In this document: positions 1-6,400 of the stretch, piece by piece
Position numbering within the stretch: position 1 is the first letter of the stretch
Layout: every line of letters begins with the position of its first letter
Source: Christensenella sp. UBA1782
GTDB lineage: Bacteria; Bacillota; Clostridia; Christensenellales; DTU072
NCBI GenBank assembly: GCA_002315475.1
Contig: DCGI01000014.1
Span: forward strand, 5,177 to 13,954
Reading direction: 5' to 3'
DNA: 8,778 nt
Made by a program: the position numbers and the translations under genes
Notes under the pieces: model-generated
What the model was told of the DNA's origin: nothing
The model's database searches: none
What the model saw: the letters and a program-made list of their open reading frames with translations, nothing else

Positions 1-808
1 CGCGGTACGTCCCCACAAAGTAAACCGATACGTTTTTGGCACCGTCCGCCTTCTTCATATCGATTTCCACCCCTTTGGCATCCAACAAACCGACTTCGAC
101 ACGGAACGGTGCGACGGAGTAGAACGTCAAATCGATATTCCCCTGATAAATGAGATTGTCTTTGGTGCAGGAGAATTTATAATCCACCAAACGGGTGGAC
201 TCGATAACGCGAAGACTTACGTCGCCGACGATACCCGTCGAAGAAGTTCTTTTTCCGCAAAAGAAGAAATCGGCGGTAGAATTTTTACGAAGGCACACGA
301 CCAATTCGTTTTTGCCTTCCAAAGCAAAATCGCTGATATCGAATTCCGCCGTTCCCGTCAAAGAGTAACCGCAGAACGAACCGTTCAAATATACGTCAAA
401 CGCACCGTGCACGCGAGAGAAATTCAAAAGAACTCTTTTGCCCGCTCCCCGTACGTAGAAAAACCGACGATAGATACCCATGCAACCTTTGCAAGGTGCG
501 GCAAACTTCCGATGAGGACGGAAAGAAAGTCCCTTTTCGGTCTTGCCGTTCAGGAAACCGGCTTTTTCCCAAGAAGAAGGAACTTCGATGCCCGCAAAAC
601 GTGCGGTATCGGTGTCCACCGTAAACTTGCCGCCTTTCGGAACGTACAAAAAGTCCCAAAGTCCGTTTAACGAATAGAAACGGTCGGAAGACTCTTTGCG
701 CCAATGGATTTTATCCGAATAGGACGTGAACGAGGCGTGTGCGGGGTTCGTACCGAAAGACCAGGCTCGGTTTTCTTTGTAAAGCGTTTTCAAAAAATTG
801 TATATCAT
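1..808 (-). CDS. Glycoside hydrolase family 2 (LacZ-like beta-galactosidase family), N-terminal part, runs off left edge
   Basis: The reading frame is open from the ATG at 808 to the window edge, giving 269 residues with no stop. GH2 enzymes remove terminal sugars (beta-galactosides, glucuronides, mannosides). The visible part covers the N-terminal region: a LacZ-like lead (PAHASFTSYSD, about 22-32), the strand LNGLWDF (48-53), VPSSW (76-80), then the sugar-binding jelly roll with GIYRRFF (111-117), FDVYLNG..CGYS (137-149), AEFDISDF (154-161) and IVGDVSLRV (193-201), followed by the start of the Ig-like domain. The catalytic TIM barrel lies outside the window. No signal peptide is visible, so it is probably cytoplasmic. 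An SD-like AAGGGAG lies 12 nt upstream of the start, and no better start exists nearby. In LacZ the segment after FDI..F carries a Trp-Ser-Asp-Gly...Asp-Gln-Asp-Met-Trp motif that contacts sugar; here it reads RKNSTADFFFCGKRTS, so substrate specificity cannot be assumed to be galactose. Family is confident, exact activity is not. Confidence 0.88.
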   Translation of the reverse strand, partial: MIYNFLKTLYKENRAWSFGTNPAHASFTSYSDKIHWRKESSDRFYSLNGLWDFLYVPKGGKFTVDTDTARFAGIEVPSSWEKAGFLNGKTEKGLSFRPHRKFAAPCKGCMGIYRRFFYVRGAGKRVLLNFSRVHGAFDVYLNGSFCGYSLTGTAEFDISDFALEGKNELVVCLRKNSTADFFFCGKRTSSTGIVGDVSLRVIESTRLVDYKFSCTKDNLIYQGNIDLTFYSVAPFRVEVGLLDAKGVEIDMKKADGAKNVSVYFVGTYR

Positions 809-820
809 GAGTAAGGACGG

Positions 821-827
821 CTCCCTT
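821..827 (-). promoter_or_regulatory. Ribosome binding site of the GH2 gene
   Basis: Read on the minus strand this is AAGGGAG, 12 nt before the ATG at 808. The spacing is longer than the usual 6-9 nt. A short AAGG/CCTT pairing around it (minus-strand AAGG-GAGCCGT-CCTT) could bring the two closer or partly hide the site. There is no alternative in-frame start codon between it and 808. Confidence 0.6.
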
Positions 828-842
828 TAATAATATTCTTTT

Positions 843-862
843 TATGCGAAACTTTTCGTATA
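843..862. promoter_or_regulatory. Candidate operator: 20-bp inverted repeat at the GH2 transcription start
   Basis: Plus-strand half-sites TATGCGAAA (843-851) and TTTCGTATA (854-862) are inverted copies with one mismatch in nine and a 2-bp spacer. The repeat begins just downstream of the -10 box (869-874), so it would cover about +1 to +20 of the GH2 transcript, where a bound repressor would block initiation. Sugar-utilisation genes of this type are commonly controlled by LacI-, GntR- or AraC-family regulators, but no regulator gene is visible here and the family cannot be named from the site. It lacks the central CG of a CcpA cre site. It could also simply fold as a 5'-UTR hairpin. Confidence 0.5.
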
Positions 863-868
863 TATTAT

Positions 869-897
869 ATTATAACAAATAACGTTCCTTTTAGCAA
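869..897 (-). promoter_or_regulatory. Sigma-A-type promoter of the GH2 gene
   Basis: On the minus strand the -35 box is TTGCTA (897-892) and the -10 box is a perfect TATAAT (874-869), separated by exactly 17 nt. The predicted start is near 862, leaving a leader of about 54 nt to the ATG at 808. The region immediately upstream (about 901-950) is rich in A/T tracts and may act as an UP element. Confidence 0.8.
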
Positions 898-928
898 GAA
901 CATTTTCAAAAAAACGTCGATTTTTTTC

Positions 929-981
929 AAAAAACGAAAAACTCGATTTTGCTCGTTTATTTGTATTCTACGCTACAAATA
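929..981 (-). terminator. Weak candidate terminator region after folT-like gene
   Basis: Just past the TAG stop of the folate S-component the minus strand has two AT-rich hairpins. The first pairs TATTTGTA with TACAAATA (arms 974-981 and 958-965, 8 bp, 8-nt loop) but has only one G-C pair. The second pairs AAACGA and AAAA (958-947) with TTTT and TCGTTT (941-932) around a TCGAG loop with a 2-nt bulge, and runs into six T residues (934-929). The second looks more like an intrinsic terminator. Both stems are weak, so some read-through into the GH2 gene is possible. Confidence 0.35.
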
Positions 982-982
982 A

Positions 983-1606
983 CTATAATTTCAACAATTT
1001 TTTCATCGGTACAATCATACAAGCCGACAAAATCATGTTGATTGCCCAAAAAAGCGTCTGTACGGGAATGCGATAAATATAGTACGCCGAGAAGGAAGTA
1101 TACTTCTTACTTTTGCCGGCAATATAGTATACGTACATCAAAAAAGTATTCAAATTGGTACAGACAGCCCAGACCGAAAGGAAGGAAACGACGCATACGA
1201 GGGGCATGAAAAGGATATACTTTTTTTTCTTTTCAAAAATTTTCTCGTACCCCAAAAAGACCAAACCCGGCAACAACCCGAGCAAACCGCTCGTCAACGA
1301 AAGAAACGGATTATACGCCCCGCCCGAAGAATTGATAAACCACCCGAGCAAGTCCCCGAGCAATCCCGTCAAAAATCCTGCCAACGGCCCGAGCAAGGCT
1401 CCCGCCAAAAAATCGACGGTATAGGTGAACGAAAGAGCGTTACTTCCCGACACGTTCATATACACCGTAAAAGTATTGGCAATCACCGACAACGCCACAA
1501 AAACCGCAATATAACAGATCTTCTTTACCGGAATATGTTTTATCGAGAATTTGTTTTTCTGCTTATTATCGGTATCCATAGATACGTTTTTCTTGTATTT
1601 TCCCAT
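983..1606 (-). CDS. folT: FolT-like folate ECF transporter S-component
   Basis: This encodes 207 residues, the usual size of an ECF S-component: a small multi-helix membrane protein that binds a vitamin and pairs with the EcfA/EcfA'/EcfT energising module. TM1 contains an AxxxA motif (Ala34-x3-Ala38), the family's contact with EcfT. The central block GPLAGFLTGLLGDLLGWF (73-90), the GGAYNPFLSL segment (95-104) and the C-terminal helix with YRIPVQ (178-183) resemble FolT proteins. Substrate assignment to folate is reinforced by the THF riboswitch in its leader. I place the start at 1606 because minus-strand TGGGAGG lies 7 nt upstream; the frame stays open to 1822, but that stretch is riboswitch RNA. 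In-frame ATGs at 1621 and 1636 lie within or before the SD. No energising-module genes are in the window, so this is a group II (solitary) S-component. Stop is TAG at 983-985. Confidence 0.87.
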   Translation of the reverse strand: MGKYKKNVSMDTDNKQKNKFSIKHIPVKKICYIAVFVALSVIANTFTVYMNVSGSNALSFTYTVDFLAGALLGPLAGFLTGLLGDLLGWFINSSGGAYNPFLSLTSGLLGLLPGLVFLGYEKIFEKKKKYILFMPLVCVVSFLSVWAVCTNLNTFLMYVYYIAGKSKKYTSFSAYYIYRIPVQTLFWAINMILSACMIVPMKKLLKL

Positions 1607-1607
1607 G

Positions 1608-1629
1608 AAAAAACCTCCCATGCGGAGGT
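1608..1629 (-). promoter_or_regulatory. Riboswitch expression platform: hairpin containing the folT Shine-Dalgarno, with a U-tract
   Basis: On the minus strand ACCTCC (1629-1624) pairs perfectly with GGAGGT (1618-1613) around a 5-nt GCATG loop, and T residues follow (1613-1608). The 3' arm is the folT SD (TGGGAGG, 1620-1614), with the ATG at 1606. When this hairpin forms it should hide the ribosome site; the T-run also makes it look like a minimal intrinsic terminator. It is therefore the OFF structure of the THF riboswitch just upstream. Whether it acts on translation, transcription or both cannot be decided from sequence. Confidence 0.75.
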
Positions 1630-1656
1630 CCATAACGATAGAAAGATTCTCTACAC

Positions 1657-1748
1657 GCAACGGACGCGGAAAGACATCGCAACCTGTTCGTTTTCGTTCG
1701 CGGACGACATCCCATTCCGCAACACTTAACGCATCTTTCCTACTCTGC
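1657..1748 (-). promoter_or_regulatory. Tetrahydrofolate (THF) riboswitch aptamer
   Basis: The minus strand carries the conserved THF-aptamer blocks in order and spacing: AGTAG (1744-1740), GCGTTAAGTG (from about 1731), GAATGGGATGTCG (the L3 loop), an ACGAA element, and the J2/1 segment GCGTCCG (1667-1661). The helices fold as expected. P1 is GCAG (1748-1745) with TTGC (1660-1657). P2 is GGAAAGA with TCTTTCC, seven perfect pairs. P3 is TTGCGGA with TCCGCGA, with one G.U wobble. The pseudoknot between L3 (GGATG) and J2/1 (CGTCC) is preserved with one U.G wobble. THF riboswitches bind reduced folates and normally repress folate transport or synthesis genes, matching the FolT-like gene downstream. 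Assigned by recalled consensus and manual folding, not by a covariance search. Confidence 0.93.
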
Positions 1749-1751
1749 TCT

Positions 1752-1783
1752 TTTATCGTTCTCTTTTTCTTTCTCTCTGTCAA
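1752..1783 (-). promoter_or_regulatory. Candidate promoter of the THF riboswitch-folT transcript
   Basis: The minus strand has a perfect -35 box TTGACA (1783-1778). The -10 is poor: GATAAA (1757-1752) matches four of six positions but with a 20-nt spacer, while the 17-nt position reads AACGAT (three of six). Either choice puts the start at about 1745-1749, right at the 5' edge of the aptamer's P1 helix, as expected for a riboswitch leader. Confidence 0.55.
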
Positions 1784-1831
1784 GCACAAACGTTTACTTA
1801 TCAAAAAAACATTTTTTGTCACTTCCGCACA

Positions 1832-1837
1832 TATATT
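1832..1837 (+). promoter_or_regulatory. Possible -10 box for the flippase gene (weak)
   Basis: TATATT lies six bases before the flippase ATG at 1843 and is the best -10-like sequence in the gap 1784-1842. No convincing -35 box sits 17 nt upstream (1809-1814 reads ACATTT). If it is used, transcription would start at or next to the ATG and the mRNA would be leaderless, which would agree with the absence of a Shine-Dalgarno sequence. This remains speculative. Confidence 0.2.
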
Positions 1838-1842
1838 TTTTT

Positions 1843-3402
1843 ATGCCCTTTTCCAAAAAGAAAAAAACGACTGCAGTTACGACGGTTACCGTATTGGGCG
1901 TCGCCACCCGTCTACTCGCCTTTTTATTCAAAATCTATCTTTCCCGCACGCTGGGTGCGGAAACCTTAGGCGTCTATCAAATAGCCCTGTCGGTCTTTTT
2001 TCTGTTTGCGTCGGTGACCGCCTCCGGCATCCCCCTCGTACTCAGTAGAAAGATTGCCGAAGAACAAGCTCTCCGTACGAAAAACGGTTCTTCCGTCTTT
2101 ACGACGGCTTTGCTTTTGTCCTTATTGGTTTCTCTTTTGGAAATAGGGGTGCTTTTCTTTTTACAAGACAAAATCGGTTTCCTTTTTTCCGATAAAAAAG
2201 CACTTCCGATTTTCGGTATCATGATACCTGCCCTACTGTCCACGTCGATTTACGCCGTCGTGCGCGGGTGGTTTTGGGGCAAAAAGATTTTTTCCGTCTA
2301 TTCCGTCACCGAAACGGTGGAAGAAATCTTAAGGATTCTGTTTTCCGTCCTGTTCTTATCGGGACTTATTTTCCGATGCTCGGGAGAAGAAGCAATATCC
2401 TACGCTTTCACGCTTTGCGATATGATTATTGCCCTTTTACTCGTACTCTTATTTTTCAAAAACGGCGGCAGTTTTTCAAAACCCGCTCCGCTCAAAGATA
2501 TATTGATACCTTCTCTCCCCCTGACTGCCATGCATCTGTCCTCGGGGCTTTTCGGGATGTTATTGACGTTGATTTTACCGGCAAAACTTCTTCTTTACGG
2601 TATGTCGGCTTGCGAAGCCACCGCTTCGATCGGACGAATTTCCGGCATGGCAAATCCCCTTTTATTCGCCCCAAACGCCATTACGGGAAGCATCGCCGTC
2701 GTCATGATACCCGATACGAGCGGATACTATGCCCAAAAGGATTTTATTGCTTTGCGAAAACGGTTGAATTCCGGCGTACACTTTTCGCTCTGGATTACCG
2801 GTTTGTGCATGGCTTATTTTCTTGCTTGCGGTCAAACGCTGACTTCCTTTCTCTATTCCGACATAGAAAGCGGTTCTTACTTGCAAATTGCCGCATTTTT
2901 CATGTTGCCCATGTGTTTGGGACAAATATCTCAAAGCGTCCTAAACGCCATCGGAAAGGAGAAAACAACCTTCTTCGGTTATCTCATCGGAAACCTTTTT
3001 ATGCTTCTCTGCGTCTATTTCGTCACACCCTATCTCGGGATTTTCAGTGTGGCTCTCGGGCATTTTCTTTCCCTTTCTTTCATGAGCCTATACAACATGC
3101 GTGCTTTACACAAATATACCGGCTGGGGAAAACAGACGGCACGTTACTTTACGGCAATTTTTCTGTTCTCTTGCCTTACCGGTATCTTCACCCGTTCTTT
3201 TTTGACGTATCTTTCCGCTTTGCCGAAAATTTTGACGTTATTGCTTTCGGCGTGCTTATGCGTCTTCACCTATACCTTACTTACGTTCGTCACCGGACAG
3301 TTCGATTGCAGCATTTTCTTTTCCTCCACCCCTTCCTTTCTCAAAAAGTTGCAAGAAAAGTCCCGTTCTTTCCCTAAAAAAAAGACTGTCAAGAAAACTT
3401 GA
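1843..3402 (+). CDS. SpoVB/MurJ-type oligosaccharide or lipid-linked precursor flippase (MOP superfamily)
   Basis: This encodes 519 residues, almost the length of Bacillus SpoVB, made of many hydrophobic helices (about 14 expected). Family hallmarks: the TM1 region LFKIYLSRTLGAETLGVYQ (28-46), GIPLVLSRKIAEE (62-74), the SpoVB motif RGWFWG followed by TETVEEILRI (141-165; usually RGYFQG...EQ..R), the segment MANPLLFAPNAITGSIAVVMIP (269-290), and NAIGKEK (368-374). Members move undecaprenyl-linked sugars such as lipid II or polysaccharide units across the membrane. The tail (500-519) is short, lysine-rich and presumably cytoplasmic. I chose ATG 1843 because it gives the normal family N-terminus; a TTG at 1816 would add nine residues with no better ribosome site. 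No Shine-Dalgarno is seen before either. The gene is divergent from folT and converges on the large surface-protein gene, so it is probably monocistronic. SpoVB role versus exopolysaccharide export cannot be distinguished. Confidence 0.85.
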   Translation: MPFSKKKKTTAVTTVTVLGVATRLLAFLFKIYLSRTLGAETLGVYQIALSVFFLFASVTASGIPLVLSRKIAEEQALRTKNGSSVFTTALLLSLLVSLLEIGVLFFLQDKIGFLFSDKKALPIFGIMIPALLSTSIYAVVRGWFWGKKIFSVYSVTETVEEILRILFSVLFLSGLIFRCSGEEAISYAFTLCDMIIALLLVLLFFKNGGSFSKPAPLKDILIPSLPLTAMHLSSGLFGMLLTLILPAKLLLYGMSACEATASIGRISGMANPLLFAPNAITGSIAVVMIPDTSGYYAQKDFIALRKRLNSGVHFSLWITGLCMAYFLACGQTLTSFLYSDIESGSYLQIAAFFMLPMCLGQISQSVLNAIGKEKTTFFGYLIGNLFMLLCVYFVTPYLGIFSVALGHFLSLSFMSLYNMRALHKYTGWGKQTARYFTAIFLFSCLTGIFTRSFLTYLSALPKILTLLLSACLCVFTYTLLTFVTGQFDCSIFFSSTPSFLKKLQEKSRSFPKKKTVKKT

Positions 3403-3417
3403 CAGTCTTTTCTTTAT
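3376..3417. terminator. Strong bidirectional intrinsic terminator between convergent genes
   Basis: A 14-bp perfect stem (arms 3380-3393 and 3398-3411) with an AAAA loop is flanked by T-runs on both strands: TTTTCTTT on the plus strand and eight T residues (3383-3376) on the minus strand. It ends the flippase transcript in one direction and the large surface-protein transcript in the other. The left arm and loop lie inside the flippase coding sequence, and the TGA stop (3400-3402) is inside the right arm, so the last codons (KTVKKT) are fixed by the hairpin. Confidence 0.93.
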
Positions 3418-3432
3418 TAGGTTCGGAAGAAA

Positions 3433-6400
3433 TTATTTCTTTTTCTTCTTCTTAGACGTTGTACGTTGAACGTATAAAGGTTTCGGCGTATCGACGTATT
3501 CATCGGATTCGAGAGCTTCTTCTTTCTCTTGCGGAGCGGCTTCCACGACTTGAATATCCTTCTCGGTGTTCACCATATTCTGAATCTTCTTTTTCTTCGG
3601 ATGCTTCTTCTTGATTCTGCGGATTACGAATACGATAATAACAACAATGATAATCACCGCCAATACGAAGCTGGAAATATAGAGCCAGAAGTAATCGCTT
3701 GCTACGAGCTTCTCCCAGAAGTTTTGTTCTTCCGTGGGTTCTTCGTCGTCGTCCTTATCGCCGTCATCGTCTTTATCCTCTTCTTCCGATTCGTATTCAT
3801 AGAAGAGGTTCGCCGACTTCGCATCGATCTTGCCGTCTGCGTCTTGTGCGGCGGTCTTGGCGGCGTCATAGATATCTTTCTCGATTTCTTCAACGGAAAC
3901 AAGGTCGATAGCCATCATACCGACAAGGTATCTTGCCAATCCCGTAGTATCGTCCTTATCGGGATCGTCGCCGAGATAGAACGTCCAGCTTGCCGACGTA
4001 TCGGTGCCGTCTTCGGGATTATAGATATAGATGGAATAGGTCTTCGACAGGTTGGTGTTCGAGTCATACTTAGCGTCCTTGTTGTAGGAGGAGATATACA
4101 CGCTGAGGTCGTCTTTATCCTTTTCACCGCTGTCAAAACGAAGTTCTCCATAGGCATTTTCCATGTTGTACGAAACGGTATAATACGTGGTGGATGCGCT
4201 AAACGTGGAGGTAGCTTGCTTATAGCTTTCGCCGTCGGCAACGTAATAGTTCACATAGTCGCTTGCCCAAGTGCCGTTGCCGTCGTTATAGGTGGCTTTG
4301 GCTTCGGTCGTTGCGTCCGTCCAAGTCAATGCGGCAAGGAGGGTACTTGCGGAGAAGGTAAACTTATAATACTTACCGGCAGCCATCTTGTAGGTATAGC
4401 CGCTGTTCAAACTGTACTTTTGTGCAAAACCGGTAGCGAGCTTGTTGCTCATGGCGAGGACGTTTCTGCCACCGTCTTCTACCACTGCGCCGCTCTCATC
4501 GGTACGATTGACTTTCAAGAAGTTATTTAAGAAAGCAGACCAGTCGTCGGCAGTCCAGCTCTTGCTGTCCGCCATATCCAACATGGTATCCGAGCAAACG
4601 GCTTCGTTAAAGAAGTTATTGAAAGCAAGTACGTCTTCTTTTGCGGAGTCTTGCGACGTGTACAGATACTTCAACGCATTTTGCATATCGACGGAAGAAC
4701 TCATTCTGTCATATACGCCGTAACCTTCGTTGGCAATGGTTTCGTCTGCCGATTCAAAGTCGGAGCCTTTTCCATGCGTATAGTTGTTCGGTTCGTTACC
4801 GAATCCTTCATCGCCTTCGTCGGAGGCATCGAACGAATCAATGGTGTATTCCAACATATAGATATAGGAAGGAATATTTTGATAAATGTCTTTGTCGGAC
4901 GGTTGCAACGTGGCATATTCTTCGGTCTTAACTTCGTTATAGTCCTTTGCGATCTTGAAGTCTTCTTCTTCGATCTTTTCGATACGAACGGCGTCGAACC
5001 AAACGTTACCCTTGCTGAGATCACTGAGGGCGTAGAATTCTATTTCGTCACTATCCTTTTTCTCGCTCTTCTTGGACGCAAACGGGTTACCTAAGCAGAG
5101 GTTAACGGTCAACGATACGTCGAAGTTCTTCGTCTTCACGTAGAAGCAATATTCTTGCCATCTGCCGTTGGTATCAATCTGTTTATAACCGATAATGTTA
5201 TCGGCGACTTCGGCATACAAAGAACCGTTACTGGACGTCAACACGATAGAAGCTTTTGTACCCACTTCGGTCTTTGCCCAAACGCTAATCTTGTAGGTTC
5301 CTTCGGCATCCAAATCAATGGTATTCGAAGAAGCGGTGGATACGGCGAGTGCCGTATTGTAATCGGAAGTAATCCGTAAAGCCGTCGCATAAGGAGATTT
5401 GTAAGCGTCGGCATAACTACCTTCTTCATACAATCCTTCTTGTACGAGGATGGTACCTGCGGTGGCACGTTGTGCCTTCTTCTTGGCGGTTTCTGCGGGA
5501 ATAGCGGGAATATCGTTTCCGCCGAAGGTCAAAGAACCCGACGTGTAGGTACTGACGGAAGATACGCCGTCGCTTCCGATAGCCTTGACGGCAAACTTAC
5601 ACTCTCTGCTCGTAGCGAAGGAAGCGTCAATCGTATATTCGGTTTCCGTACCGTCTACGGTATCGTAGAGTTTTTCCACCGTCTGACCGTCTTCGGTATA
5701 ACGAACCCAAATCTCGTAAAGGACGGGTTTTACGTCGGTCTTTAATTTGTCGGTCGAATCCGAAGTATTGTAGGTGACGGCACTCCAGGTCATCAAGCCT
5801 TTTTCGGTAATGCTGACGTTACTGACGGTTTCGGTAAAGTTGTTGGCAATGGGCGTTCCGATTGTCCAGCTCGAAGGTACGGCGATACCGGAAAGGGTAC
5901 CGTCTTCGTCGAATTCCTCTTTATCGGTCTTCGAATAATCAATGGTGCTGTACGTTGCGTTGGTGATGCTGATATCGTTACTGTCGATATCTTGACTGAT
6001 ACTATATAAGGAAAGTCCGCTGACAACCTTATCGCCGGTTGCGGCATCGGTAAACTCGTCATAGGTGATTTCCATGCAGTTAAAGGCAGCCATCTTGACG
6101 GATCCTTTGATATAGTTATCGGAGTCGAAACGGTCACCTTCACCCAAAGCGACTTTCATGGTTAAGTACCAAGTCTTTTTCAAGTCACCGCGAATGTAAT
6201 AAGCGATTTCCGTCCATTTGCCGTCGGTATTATAATCGGATACGCCGGTATTGAAGGAAGTGGAAATATCTTCCGGCTTTTCGCCCTTTAATAAGGTAAT
6301 ATCGACACCCTTGCCCGATTCTATATCAATCGTCTTGACCAAGAAGGCAAAACGATAACACTTGTTCGGTGCGATGGTGAGGATGCTTTCGTCCCCTTTA

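Noticed and set aside
396..704. 102-codon minus-strand frame inside the GH2 gene
   Set aside because: It is in a different frame from the GH2 N-terminal domain, which has convincing family motifs from 808 to the edge.
843..862. CcpA cre site at the GH2 promoter
   Set aside because: The palindrome lacks the central CG and the flanking pattern of the cre consensus.
958..981. The 8-bp TATTTGTA/TACAAATA hairpin as a strong terminator or operator
   Set aside because: Only one G-C pair and no adjacent T-run; it was kept only as part of a weak terminator region. An operator for the GH2 gene seems unlikely because it lies about 60 bp upstream of the -35 box.
1816..1842. TTG start for the flippase, adding nine residues
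   Set aside because: It has no Shine-Dalgarno and does not improve agreement with SpoVB-family N-termini, which begin right before the lysine-rich segment and first helix at ATG 1843.
1551..2048. Plus-strand frame across the riboswitch and flippase start
   Set aside because: It lies antisense to folT and the THF aptamer, then out of frame in the flippase, with low-complexity sequence and no ribosome site.
2268..3377. 369-codon plus-strand frame overlapping the flippase
   Set aside because: It is a +1 shadow of the SpoVB-like frame, rich in Arg, His and Phe, with no membrane pattern. The flippase frame has all family motifs over its full length, so no frameshift is implied.
3436..3623. Sortase LPXTG-type signal at the C-terminus of the giant protein
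   Set aside because: No LPXTG-like pentapeptide precedes the hydrophobic helix, and a long charged tail follows it, unlike sortase substrates.
3529..4530. 333-codon plus-strand open frame inside the giant surface gene
   Set aside because: Antisense to a coherent 1,781-residue frame with recognisable modules and a TM anchor. Its translation is Ile/Val/Arg-rich with no family resemblance and it has no ribosome site; it reflects codon bias of the opposite strand. The same applies to plus-strand frames at 6577-7182, 7945-8451 and 4651-5094.
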